Source of the DNA: CAZGWJ01 sp964529445
Lineage (GTDB): Bacteria > Oederibacteriota > Muellerivitia > Muellerivitales > Muellerivitaceae
Direction: 5' to 3'
DNA length: 13,648 nucleotides
Assembly: GCA_964529445.1 (NCBI GenBank)
Contig: CAZGWJ010000070.1
Location: forward strand, 1 to 13,648
Shown piece after piece: positions 1 through 7,924 of this stretch. A program made the position numbers and the translations under genes. The notes under the pieces are model-generated. The model was not told the origin of the DNA. It saw nothing but the letters and a program-made list of their open reading frames with translations, and did not search any database. The stretch's first letter is position 1. Every line of letters begins with the position of its first letter.

Positions 1-1
1 C

Positions 2-1255
2 GAACTCTACCTGGTCGAGGGCGATTCGGCCGGTGGATCCGCCAAGCAGGCCCGCAACCGCAAGTTCCAGGCCATCCTTCCCCTCAAGGGCAAGGTCCTG
101 AACGTCGAGAAGGCGCGCATCGACAAGATCCTCTCCAACGAGGAGATCCGGACCCTCATCACGGCCATGGGGACCGGGATCGGAGACGATGATTTCAACA
201 TCGAGAAGGCGCGCTACCATCGCATCGTGATCATGACCGACGCTGACGTGGACGGCGCCCACATCCGCACCCTGCTGCTCACGTTCTTCTTCCGCCAGAT
301 GCGGCCCCTGTTGGAGCGCGGGTTCGTCTACATCGCCCAGCCGCCGCTCTACAAGGTGGCCCGGGGGAAGAAGGAAATGTACCTGCAGACCGATGCGGAC
401 ATGACCCGCTTCCTCCTTCAGGAGGGCATCGAGGGCATGCGCCTGTTCCGTCTGGGAAAGGGAAAAACCCGCTCCGAGTTCCCCCAGGAGAAGCTCAAGG
501 ACCTGTTGAACGATCTCGTGAAGATGGAGGCCGTCGGGGCGGCTCTCGAGAAGGCGGGGTTGAACCTCGGCACCTATCTCGAGTCGCGAACCGACACGAA
601 GAAGCGCCTGCCCCTCTACGAGGTCGAGTCCCCGTTGGGCATCGAATACGCCCAGACCGAGAAGGAGAAGGAGGACCTGGTCGACCGCCTGGAGCGCAAA
701 CTCAAGGAGATGAAGAAGGCCCACGACAAGGGAAAGGCCGTCGAGGTCGACCAGATCGACTTCCTGTTCGACACCAGCCGGCCCGTCGAGAAGCAGGTGC
801 GGGTGCGCGCCATCCGGGACATGGCGGAAATCCGGGAACTCGAGGAGATCCTGAAGCGCATGGTGGCCCGGGGCGTGGACCCCGGCGAGCTCATCCCGCC
901 TCCCAAGGAAAAGCACGATCTCACGATCGAGGAGAAGAAGACGAAGGCCCGCTATCTCATCCAGAGCGGTTCCCACGAGTATTACCTCGATTCCATGCAC
1001 GAGGTCGTGGAGCAGGTGAAGGATGTCGGCAAGGAGGGGCTTTCCATCCAGCGCTACAAGGGTCTCGGCGAGATGAATCCCGAGCAGCTTTGGGAGACCA
1101 CCATGGACCCCGACGCGCGAACCCTCCTGCAGGTGAAGCTGGAGGACGTGGTGGAGGCCGACAAGATCTTCGACGTCCTCATGGGGGACCAGGTCGATCC
1201 CCGCCGCAAGTTCATCCAGGAATACGCGAAACAGGTCCGCAACCTCGATATCTGA
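2..1255 (+). CDS. gyrB: DNA gyrase subunit B, C-terminal part (5' end outside window)
   Basis: GyrB is the ATPase subunit of DNA gyrase; with GyrA it introduces negative supercoils in the cytoplasm. The reading frame is open from base 2, so the N-terminal ATPase and transducer domains lie upstream of the window. The visible 417 residues contain the Toprim domain: the EGDSAGG motif near residue 7 of the visible part and the metal-binding DADVDG motif near residue 80. The C-terminal hallmark RYKGLGEMNPEQLWETTMDP starts near residue 351. About 270 residues separate DADVDG from RYKGLG, so this is the long-insert type known from Escherichia coli GyrB and somewhat longer than in that species. The insert is rich in charged residues (around 220-250) and looks helical. 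The stop is followed 37 bases later by gyrA, as in a gyrB-gyrA operon. Family assignment is essentially certain. Topoisomerase IV ParE is the alternative, but the GyrA box in the next gene favours gyrase. Confidence 0.97.
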   Translation, partial: ELYLVEGDSAGGSAKQARNRKFQAILPLKGKVLNVEKARIDKILSNEEIRTLITAMGTGIGDDDFNIEKARYHRIVIMTDADVDGAHIRTLLLTFFFRQMRPLLERGFVYIAQPPLYKVARGKKEMYLQTDADMTRFLLQEGIEGMRLFRLGKGKTRSEFPQEKLKDLLNDLVKMEAVGAALEKAGLNLGTYLESRTDTKKRLPLYEVESPLGIEYAQTEKEKEDLVDRLERKLKEMKKAHDKGKAVEVDQIDFLFDTSRPVEKQVRVRAIRDMAEIRELEEILKRMVARGVDPGELIPPPKEKHDLTIEEKKTKARYLIQSGSHEYYLDSMHEVVEQVKDVGKEGLSIQRYKGLGEMNPEQLWETTMDPDARTLLQVKLEDVVEADKIFDVLMGDQVDPRRKFIQEYAKQVRNLDI

Positions 1256-1292
1256 CGGGTTGCTGGGATCCGCACAGGGAGCAGGAAACACG

Positions 1293-3908
1293 ATGGCGAA
1301 GCCGAAGAAACCGAAAAAGACGGGGAAGAGCGCTCTCCCGCCGGGCAAGCCGGCCGGGACGGATCCGTCCGCGCCCGGGGTACCGGGCGCCGATCCGGCC
1401 GTTCCTCCCGCCGGCAACGGAGGCAAGGGTGCGCCTCCCGCCGCACCGCCGCCTCCCGACGAGAACCGCGGGCACGTCACCCCCACCGACATCGAAGAGG
1501 AGATGAAGGACTCGTACATCGATTACGCCATGAGCGTCATCGTGGGACGGGCCCTTCCCGATGTGCGCGACGGCTTGAAGCCGGTCCAGCGCCGCATCTT
1601 CATGGGTCTCCACGACCTGGGACTCACCTCCCGCAAGGGCTACCGCAAATCCGCGAAGGTCACGGGTGACGTCACCGGTAACTACCATCCGCATGGCACG
1701 GTCAGCGTTTACGACACCATGGTGCGCATGGCCCAGGACTTCTCGATGCGTTACCCCCTGGTGGACGGCCAGGGCAACTTCGGGAGCGTGGACGGGGATC
1801 CCCCGGCCGCCGAGCGTTACACCGAAGTCCGCATGACGGCCCTCACCGAGGAGCTGTTGCGCGATATCGACAAGGAAACCGTCGATTTCACCCCCAACTA
1901 CGACAACACGCGCGAGGAACCCGTGGTGCTCCCTTGCGCCTTCCCCAACCTCCTCGTCAACGGGAGCCAGGGCATCGCCGTCGGCATGGCCACCAACATC
2001 CCGCCCCACAACCTGGGCGAGGTCGTCGACGGGCTCATTCATCTCATCGACCACCCGGAAGCCGGCGTCAAGGAACTGATGACCCTCGTGAAGGGGCCGG
2101 ATTTCCCGACCGGCGGCTACATCCTGGGACGGGACGGCATCGCGGACGCCTACACCACGGGACGCGGCTCCATCCGTCTCCAGGCCAAGGCCTTCATCGA
2201 GGTGGGGAAGAAGGACAAGGAAAGCATCGTCGTCACGCAACTGCCTTTCCAGGTCAACAAGGCCCAGCTGATCGAGAAGATCGCGGAACTGGTCCGCGAC
2301 AAGAAGATCGACGGCATCACGGACCTGCGCGACGAATCCGACCGGGACGGCATGCGCATCGTCATCGAGATCTCGCGCAGCGCCAACGCCCAGGTGGTCC
2401 TCAACAACCTGTTCCAGCACACCTCGATGCGGACCTCCTTCGGCGTCATCATGCTGGCCCTCGTGAACGGCCAGCCGCGCGTCCTCAACCTGAAGGGCCT
2501 CCTGCACCACTACCTCGAACACCGCAAGGAAGTGGTCATCCGCCGCACGAAGTTCGAACTGGACCGCGCCGAGAAGAGGGCCCACATTCTCGAGGGCCTT
2601 CGCATCGCCCTCGACAACCTCGACCGCGTCATCAAGATCATCCGCCAGTCCAAGACCACCGAGGACGCCAAGAAGGCCCTCATCGAGAAGTTCGACCTTT
2701 CCCCCATCCAGGCCCAGGCCATCCTCGAGATGCAGTTGAGGCAGTTGACCAACCTCGAGATCAAGAAGATCGAGGAGGAATACCTCCAGCTCATCAAGAC
2801 CATCGAGCGGTTGAAGGGCATCCTGGCGAGCGAGAAGAAGCTCTGGCAGGTCATCCGCGAGGAATTGACCGCCGTCCGGACGAAGTACGCGGACCCGCGG
2901 CGAACCGAGATCACGGGGCACGCCAAGGACATCAAGGTCGAGGACCTTATCGCCGACGAGCAGGTGGTCATCACCGTATCGCACGCGGGCTACATCAAGC
3001 GCCTGCCGGTGGACACGTACCAGAAACAGCGCCGCGGCGGCAAGGGCGTGACGGGCTCGGCCGCGCGCGAGAACGATTTCATCGAGCGCCTCTACACGGC
3101 CACCACGCACGAGTACCTTCTCATCTTCACCAGCCTGGGCAAGGTGCATTGGCTGAAGGTGTACGAGATCCCCGAAGCGTCCCGCTACGCCAAGGGCACC
3201 GCGCTGGCCTCGCTGACGCGGCTGGACGAGCACGAAGCCATCTCGGCCGTCCTGGCCGTGAAGGAATTCGACGACAAGCATTACGTCCAGTTGGCCACGG
3301 AGAACGGCCTCATCAAGAAGACCGTGCTGGCGGCCTTCGACAAGCCCCGCACCGGTGGCATCATCGCCATCACCCTGGACAAGGGCGACAAGTTGATCGG
3401 GGCGCTCGTCACCGACGGGAAAGAGGAACTGATCCTGGCCACGCGCCTGGGCAAGTCCATCCGGTTCCACGAGAAGCAGGTCCGGGAGGTCGGTCGGGCC
3501 GGCAAGGGCGTGAGGGGCATCAAGCTGGGCAAGGGAGACGGCGTGGTGGGCATGGAGGTCGTGGAGGAGAAGATGACCTTCCTGACGGCCACCGAAAAGG
3601 GCTTCGGGAAACGCACCAAGATCGCCGCCTACAGGCGCCAAAGCCGGGGCGGGAAGGGCATCCTCAACATCAAGACAACGGCCAAAAACGGCCCTGTTGT
3701 GTCGGTCGGCAAGGTGGCGGATGACGACGAAATCATCGTGATAACGGCCGAGGGAAAGGTCATCCGGCAGCGGGTGAAGGAGATCAAGGTCACGGGACGT
3801 TTGGCACAGGGGGTCCGTTTGATTAAAATGAGCCCCGAAGACCGTCTGGTCTCCGTCGCAACCGTGCCCAAGGAAGAGAAGGAAGAAGGAGAGGCCCGTG
3901 AGGGGTAG
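1293..3908 (+). CDS. gyrA: DNA gyrase subunit A
   Basis: GyrA (871 residues) cuts and rejoins DNA in the gyrase heterotetramer. The start chosen is ATG 1293, preceded by AGGA at 1283-1286 with 6-base spacing; a TTG at 1260 in frame lacks such a site. Residues 1-60 form a Lys-rich then Pro/Ala/Gly-rich extension before the usual GyrA beginning (TDIEEEMKDSYIDYAMSVI, from residue 65), about 55 residues longer than E. coli GyrA. The catalytic tyrosine is Tyr176 in AERYTE. The GyrA box QRRGGKG is present in the C-terminal DNA-wrapping domain, with related blade repeats (GRAGKG, QSRGGKG), so this is gyrase rather than ParC. In the quinolone-resistance region the motif is HPHGTVSVYD: the positions equivalent to E. 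coli Asp82 and Ser83 are Thr136 and Val137, while Asp87 is kept as Asp141. The stop overlaps the next gene by 11 bases, suggesting translational coupling. Confidence 0.97.
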   Translation: MAKPKKPKKTGKSALPPGKPAGTDPSAPGVPGADPAVPPAGNGGKGAPPAAPPPPDENRGHVTPTDIEEEMKDSYIDYAMSVIVGRALPDVRDGLKPVQRRIFMGLHDLGLTSRKGYRKSAKVTGDVTGNYHPHGTVSVYDTMVRMAQDFSMRYPLVDGQGNFGSVDGDPPAAERYTEVRMTALTEELLRDIDKETVDFTPNYDNTREEPVVLPCAFPNLLVNGSQGIAVGMATNIPPHNLGEVVDGLIHLIDHPEAGVKELMTLVKGPDFPTGGYILGRDGIADAYTTGRGSIRLQAKAFIEVGKKDKESIVVTQLPFQVNKAQLIEKIAELVRDKKIDGITDLRDESDRDGMRIVIEISRSANAQVVLNNLFQHTSMRTSFGVIMLALVNGQPRVLNLKGLLHHYLEHRKEVVIRRTKFELDRAEKRAHILEGLRIALDNLDRVIKIIRQSKTTEDAKKALIEKFDLSPIQAQAILEMQLRQLTNLEIKKIEEEYLQLIKTIERLKGILASEKKLWQVIREELTAVRTKYADPRRTEITGHAKDIKVEDLIADEQVVITVSHAGYIKRLPVDTYQKQRRGGKGVTGSAARENDFIERLYTATTHEYLLIFTSLGKVHWLKVYEIPEASRYAKGTALASLTRLDEHEAISAVLAVKEFDDKHYVQLATENGLIKKTVLAAFDKPRTGGIIAITLDKGDKLIGALVTDGKEELILATRLGKSIRFHEKQVREVGRAGKGVRGIKLGKGDGVVGMEVVEEKMTFLTATEKGFGKRTKIAAYRRQSRGGKGILNIKTTAKNGPVVSVGKVADDDEIIVITAEGKVIRQRVKEIKVTGRLAQGVRLIKMSPEDRLVSVATVPKEEKEEGEAREG

Positions 3909-6900
3909 GTACTTCACCAATCTCGTCCTGATCGGGCTCCTGCCACTTCTCATGGTCGCGGCCGGGGCCTACCTCACGTTGTCCGCCCCTCCGCCGACGC
4001 CTCCCCCCGCATCGGGATCCCCGGATTCCAACCTCCAGGCCTTGCAGACCCGGTTGTCGGCCATCTCCTCCGCCCTCGTGTCCTCCATCCAGAAGACCTA
4101 CGCGGAGATCGTCACCCTGGCCGCGGGACCCAACGCCGAAACCCTGCAGGCCTTTCTTTCCTCCCACCCCGGTGTCTCGGCCGTCTTCCAGGTCACGGAG
4201 GAAGGCGCCGTCGAGAGCGTTCTTCCGCCCGGGTCCCCGGTCGTGGATGCTTCCTACGCTTCCACCGAGGAATTCAAGAACGTCAAGGAGCGCCTTTTCA
4301 CGGAGGGGCGCAATCCCTACCAGTTCTTCACCGAGCGCACGGGGTATCCGGCGTTCATCTTCACCGCCCCATCCCCCTCCCGTTCCATCGTGGGCGCGGT
4401 GTTGGACCTCTCCTCCTTCTTCGCCGGATTGGATCTCAAGGGCGGGGATGTTTTCCTCCTGGAGGCCGGATCGGGGCGCTTCTTCTACCATTCCGACAAG
4501 GCGAAGTTGAAGGAGACCTTCAATCCCCAGCAGGAACCCTGGTTGGCCCGCGTCCAGGAGGATCTCAAGAACAAGCAGGCGGGCCGGCAGGTGAATGGAC
4601 AGGTCGCGGCCGCCGCCTACCAACCCCTCGGCATCCAGGCGTTCGGACTGGTGCAGGTGGTCCCCTACGCTTCGGTGCTCCCGCCGCCGCCTCCCCCGAA
4701 GGATCTGCAGACCCGCCTGCAGGAGATCCTCCTGACCCCCCTGGCGCTCTCCCTCGTCGTGGCTCTCGCCTGGGTCCTCCTGGTGGGTGCCTTGCGCATG
4801 AAATCCTTCCTGAAGCCGCTCCAGGATGCCTTGGCCGTGGTGCAACGGGCCGGAGGCGGCGGTGCCGCCATCACGGACGAGGATCTTCGCAAGCTCGGGA
4901 GCGACGAACCCGGCCGGATCGTGGCGGCCACGGCCCAATGGGTCCAGCGGCTGGAAACCGAGCGCAATGCGCAGGTCCAGGAGCGCGACGAGGAACTGCG
5001 CCGGACCAAGAACAACCTGACCATCAATCTCGAAGGCAAGACCAAGGAACTGGGGACGGCCGCGCAGCAGATGACCACTCTCAAGACCGAACTGGAGCAG
5101 GCCAACCAGCGCCTGACCGACAAGGTCAAGGAACTCGAGGCGATGAAGGGCATGGCCGACGGGTTGAGAGGCCAGACCGAGCAGTCCAAGGCCGAGAACT
5201 CCAAGCTGAAGTCCCAGGTCGCCTCCCACGAGGAGAAGGAAAGCCAGTTGCAGGGAAGGATCGCGGAGGCCGAATCCCGCCTGAAGGACATGGAGGCCAA
5301 GCTTCTCAAGGCCGTATCGGCGTCCTCGGCCATCCGGGTATCCCAGGTGCGCGTGGCGGCCATCCGCACGATGGCCGACGAGCTCAAGACCACCCTGGGC
5401 ATCATCAAGGGTTACGTTTCCTCGGCTCTGGGCGCCGCGCAGGGCGGCATCACCGACAAGCAGCAGGAATTCCTCGGGATGGTCATCAACCGGAGCGCGC
5501 GCCTCGAGAAGTTCATCAACGACCTCATGGACATCTACCTGGTCGAGATCGAGCAGGAGTCGGCCTCCCGGGAGGAGATCAACCTGGCCTCCGAGATCGA
5601 GGGCCTCGCCTTCAACTTCCAGCCCCAGGCCGACATCAAGGGCCTCAAGATCAAGGTGGAGGCGAAGGCTGGCATCCCCAAGGTCCCCGTCGTCCGCCGC
5701 CGGTTCACCCAATTGTGGAACATCCTGTACCTGCAGATGATCAAGGATGCCCCGCGCTCGACAACGCTCCAGATCGAGGTCGAGCCCATCGGCGAAGACG
5801 TGAAGGTGTCCGTGAACGATCCCGGCCTGGTGGTCAAGGATGACCATATCGGGAAGGTGTTCGACGAGTTCTATGATCCCAAGCACCCGGCGTCGGTGCA
5901 ATTGGCCGGCACCGGATTGAAACTGGCCCTCGTGAAGACCATCCTGGCCGCGCATGGGGGAGGCGCCGTGGCCGAGAAGGGCAACCCGGGCACGAAGCTC
6001 ATCCTGACGTTCCCGACGAAGGTGAAGAAGAAGGACGAGGTTCCCGCGGCGGCCGCCCCCAAGGCGGCGGCCGCCCCTCCGCCCGTCCCGGCGCCGACTC
6101 CCGCGGCCAAACCGGCGGGAACACCCCTCGAGAAGGGAACTGCGCCAGCGGCTCCAGCCGCTCCGAAACCCACCTCCTCGGCCGCGGCGGCCCTGGAGGC
6201 CATGATGAAGAAGGGTGTCATCATGCCGCCCCTGGGTGCGCCTTCCGCTCCGAAGCCGGCGGCACCTCCGGCGAGTCCTACGGCATCCGCCGCGCCATCC
6301 GCTGGAGCGCCGAAACCCCCCGTCGCTTTCGGAATGCCTCCGGCGGGTACCGTTCCCCCCAAGCCCGCGGTTCCCCCGCCGGCACCGGGGGCTCCTCCTG
6401 CGATCAAGCCCGTCATCCCAGGGGGCCTGGATGCCCTTTTATCCGCGAAGGCGGAAATCCCGCCGCCTCCGCCCCCGCCAGGCACCATGAAGCCGCCGGT
6501 GCCGCCGGCCGCCGCGGTTCCTTCCGCACCGGCCGCCCCCAAGCCGCTCGGCGCACCGCCCGCCGGGATCCCGAAGGTCGTTCCGACCGCGATGAAGCCG
6601 GCTCCTCCCCCAGGAGGCATCCTCGACATGGACAATCAGGACGGGTTCAAGCTGGACGACACCGGTGCCGTGTCGAAACCACCGGTGCCGCCCGCATCCA
6701 AACCTGTCTCGTCGGCTCCCGGCACGCCTTCCTTATCAGCGCCCCCGGCGGGAGTTCCGAAGCCGCCGATCTCTCCCGCCTCGGGGACCTCGGGGCCGGT
6801 CATCCCCCCGTCTCCCTCGATCCCCAAGCCACCGGTTGCGCCTTCGATACCTCCGCCCCAGGCGGACGCTCCGAAGCCGTCGATGCCGCCTCCCGGGGCG

Positions 6901-7017
6901 CCACCCGCCGCGATTCCCAAACCACCCACACCGCCTCCCGGCGCCCCTCCCGCCGGCGGTCCCATCGTGAAGGACCTGAAGAAGGATGGCGGGGCGGATG
7001 GGGAACTGATCGACTGA
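3898..7017 (+). CDS. Membrane sensor histidine-kinase-like protein (probable pseudokinase) with long Pro/Ala-rich tail
   Basis: 1039 residues, GTG start at 3898 with AGGAG at 3887-3891 (6-base spacing), overlapping the gyrA end. Domains in order: membrane segment about 9-29; extracytoplasmic sensor-like region about 45-260 (Cache-like by layout, not proven); second membrane segment about 277-298; HAMP-like linker 300-350; long coiled coil 350-475; dimerisation (DHp-like) helices 482-550; HATPase_c-like domain 560-706; Pro/Ala/Lys low-complexity tail 712-1022; short acidic end. The H-box reads ADELKTTL where kinases have SHELRTPL, so the phospho-acceptor His is Asp494. The N-box Asn is Gln613 (LQMIKDAP). 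The G1 box is DPGLV instead of DxGxG. The G2 box GTGLKLALVK is nearly intact. By inference it is a catalytically weak or dead kinase fold used as a membrane sensor or scaffold. Co-transcription with gyrase is likely from the overlap; a function shared with gyrase is not shown. No response regulator is nearby. Confidence 0.85.
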   Translation: MRGRYFTNLVLIGLLPLLMVAAGAYLTLSAPPPTPPPASGSPDSNLQALQTRLSAISSALVSSIQKTYAEIVTLAAGPNAETLQAFLSSHPGVSAVFQVTEEGAVESVLPPGSPVVDASYASTEEFKNVKERLFTEGRNPYQFFTERTGYPAFIFTAPSPSRSIVGAVLDLSSFFAGLDLKGGDVFLLEAGSGRFFYHSDKAKLKETFNPQQEPWLARVQEDLKNKQAGRQVNGQVAAAAYQPLGIQAFGLVQVVPYASVLPPPPPPKDLQTRLQEILLTPLALSLVVALAWVLLVGALRMKSFLKPLQDALAVVQRAGGGGAAITDEDLRKLGSDEPGRIVAATAQWVQRLETERNAQVQERDEELRRTKNNLTINLEGKTKELGTAAQQMTTLKTELEQANQRLTDKVKELEAMKGMADGLRGQTEQSKAENSKLKSQVASHEEKESQLQGRIAEAESRLKDMEAKLLKAVSASSAIRVSQVRVAAIRTMADELKTTLGIIKGYVSSALGAAQGGITDKQQEFLGMVINRSARLEKFINDLMDIYLVEIEQESASREEINLASEIEGLAFNFQPQADIKGLKIKVEAKAGIPKVPVVRRRFTQLWNILYLQMIKDAPRSTTLQIEVEPIGEDVKVSVNDPGLVVKDDHIGKVFDEFYDPKHPASVQLAGTGLKLALVKTILAAHGGGAVAEKGNPGTKLILTFPTKVKKKDEVPAAAAPKAAAAPPPVPAPTPAAKPAGTPLEKGTAPAAPAAPKPTSSAAAALEAMMKKGVIMPPLGAPSAPKPAAPPASPTASAAPSAGAPKPPVAFGMPPAGTVPPKPAVPPPAPGAPPAIKPVIPGGLDALLSAKAEIPPPPPPPGTMKPPVPPAAAVPSAPAAPKPLGAPPAGIPKVVPTAMKPAPPPGGILDMDNQDGFKLDDTGAVSKPPVPPASKPVSSAPGTPSLSAPPAGVPKPPISPASGTSGPVIPPSPSIPKPPVAPSIPPPQADAPKPSMPPPGAPPAAIPKPPTPPPGAPPAGGPIVKDLKKDGGADGELID
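6031..6963 (+). repeat. Proline/alanine-rich low-complexity coding tract
   Basis: This tract encodes roughly residues 712-1022 of the kinase-like protein. It is made of irregular PPxAPPA, PPPGAPPA and PKPP units and includes runs of consecutive prolines (PPPPPPPG near residue 862). A few short non-proline islands interrupt it: ALEAMMKKGVIMP, GGLDALLSAKAE and a stretch beginning GGILDMDNQDGFKLDD. The tail is cytoplasmic if the two membrane segments are correct. It resembles disordered docking tails. Because the DNA is C/G-rich and periodic, it also produces long spurious glycine-rich frames on the minus strand. Confidence 0.8.
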
Positions 7018-7084
7018 ACCAAAGGCAGATAGAAGGCGGAAGATAGAAATTAGAAGGTTACAACAATATCTATAGCGAAATACG

Positions 7085-7123
7085 AAAGGCGTTTCCGGAA
7101 ACGGAGGCGCCTTTTCTATTTTG
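7085..7123 (+). terminator. Intrinsic terminator of the gyrB-gyrA-kinase-like operon
   Basis: The arm AAAGGCGTTTCCG (7085-7097) pairs with CGGAGGCGCCTTT (7102-7114) around a GAAA tetraloop, giving a 13-bp stem with two G-U pairs. It is followed directly by a T-rich tract (TTTTCTATTTT, 7112-7122). It lies 68 bases past the stop of the kinase-like gene and is a textbook Rho-independent terminator. Confidence 0.93.
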
Positions 7124-7183
7124 GGGCAGGGTAAAAACCTTCCAACCCTTCGACGCCGTATCGTTTGTTTAATGTTGCTCAGG

Positions 7184-7198
7184 GCCAGCTTCGCTGGC
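7184..7198. other. Short perfect hairpin GCCAGC-TTC-GCTGGC
   Basis: A 6-bp perfect inverted repeat with a 3-base loop in the gap before the small gene at 7310. It has no T-tract, so it is not a classical terminator on the + strand. It may be part of the leader of the downstream gene or of the degenerate repeat element; its role is unknown. Confidence 0.4.
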
Positions 7199-7228
7199 TT
7201 CCATAACTTCTACCACCTACCTTCTACC

Positions 7229-7267
7229 TCATTCGACCCAAAGCCCTTGGAATATCGGGTCGAATGA
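7229..7267. promoter_or_regulatory. 11-bp inverted repeat upstream of the helical-repeat gene
   Basis: TCATTCGACCC (7229-7239) and GGGTCGAATGA (7257-7267) are perfect reverse complements separated by 17 bases; a smaller CCAA/TTGG pair lies inside the spacer. The repeat ends 42 bases before the ATG at 7310. It is either a dyad operator with two half-sites or a leader hairpin controlling the downstream gene. There is no T-run to make it a terminator, and I could not find a convincing sigma-70 promoter between it and the gene. Confidence 0.5.
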
Positions 7268-7309
7268 CATGTCCGTGGCTCTTGCTACCCTTCTTGTCGG
7301 AAGGGGAAC

Positions 7310-7843
7310 ATGGATTTCAAGAAAGCATTCATCGAACAGCTCCAGGAAGGACATTTCAAGCGGGCCCTGGCCATGGCGCTCGATCGGATGGCCATGGACC
7401 CGGAAGACGAAGATTCTCGGGCCTGCCTGGGGTTGGCCTATGCCCTGAACGAGATGTGGAGGCCCGCAAGGATCCTCATGGAGGAGATCCTGAAGGAGGA
7501 TCCGGAGAACGAGGTGAATCTCGTGACGACGATGATCCTGAACGATCCGGCCGAGCCGGCGGTCGATCGCGCCCTCAGGGGGCTCGATGGTTTGAAGATC
7601 ACGTCCCGTTGGCGTGTGGTTCTCGAGAAGGCGAGGAGGGGCGATGCTTTGATCAAGATGAGCTATCTGATGGTCACCGATCCGAGCGTCCGGGTGAGGG
7701 CTGATTTCATGGAGAACGTGGCGCCTTGGTTCCACGAGAAAGCGAGGGAACAGGAGGATAGAAAAGCCACGAACGAGGGGGACGGAAAAAGCGGATCGAA
7801 GAATGCGGTCGAACGAAAATACCCTTGGGATTTCGAGCCGTGA
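7310..7843 (+). CDS. Small helical-repeat (TPR-like) protein A, paralogue of the gene at 9815
   Basis: 177 residues, ATG start with GGAAGGGG immediately upstream (7299-7306). Not a family I can name. The N-terminal 75 residues have the spacing and character of a tetratricopeptide-type helical hairpin: RALAMALDRMAMDPED at residues 18-33, then CLGLAYALNEMWRPARILMEE at 39-59 with the helix-capping pattern DPENE at 64-68. The gene at 9815 shares this arrangement almost motif for motif (RAL..A.....A..P.D, CL..A, W.PARI.M.E, P.NE) and a later Arg-rich segment, so the two are paralogues along most of their length. The C-terminus (145-177) is charged and probably disordered, ending YPWDFEP. There is no signal peptide or membrane segment, so it is likely cytoplasmic. 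The inferred role is an adaptor or partner for the FtsZ-like proteins encoded downstream. The confidence covers the gene call; the TPR assignment is tentative. Confidence 0.85.
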   Translation: MDFKKAFIEQLQEGHFKRALAMALDRMAMDPEDEDSRACLGLAYALNEMWRPARILMEEILKEDPENEVNLVTTMILNDPAEPAVDRALRGLDGLKITSRWRVVLEKARRGDALIKMSYLMVTDPSVRVRADFMENVAPWFHEKAREQEDRKATNEGDGKSGSKNAVERKYPWDFEP

Positions 7844-7924
7844 GGGATCCCGAGGGGAACGATCGGTGGTGATGAAAGGAATGGTCCTGATGATGGACTC
7901 GTTCTTCAGGGGCGTTGCAGGGGA

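Larger units (their letters stand above)
7028..7228. repeat. Degenerate 25-bp inverted repeat pair around the terminator
   Basis: The left arm is 7028-7052, beginning GATAGAAGGCGG. The right arm is 7204-7228, which read on the minus strand begins GGTAGAAGGTAG. Over 25 aligned bases 17 are identical and nearly all differences are transitions. The arms enclose 151 bp containing the operon terminator. This could be a decayed miniature element or two copies of a genome-wide spacer motif in opposite orientation. No target duplication was recognised. Confidence 0.45.

Noticed and set aside
1934..3724. 596-codon + strand frame inside gyrA
   Set aside because: Out-of-frame shadow rich in Arg, His, Pro and Gly with no domain; it overlaps conserved gyrA completely.
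1212..3953. Very long open frame (913 codons) on the minus strand opposite gyrA
   Set aside because: It is the complement-frame shadow of gyrA, produced by high third-position GC. The translation is low-complexity (Asp/Leu/Gly/Val-rich) and has no recognisable domain, while gyrA on the other strand is unambiguous.
3823..5955. 710-codon minus-strand open frame opposite the kinase-like gene
   Set aside because: Same cause: a shadow frame with Leu/Gly/Asp-rich composition and no motif; the + strand product has clear membrane, coiled-coil and kinase-fold segments.
5871..7022. Two glycine-rich minus-strand frames resembling PE-PGRS-like proteins
   Set aside because: They are the mirror of the proline-rich tail (proline codons read as glycine on the other strand) and not independent genes.
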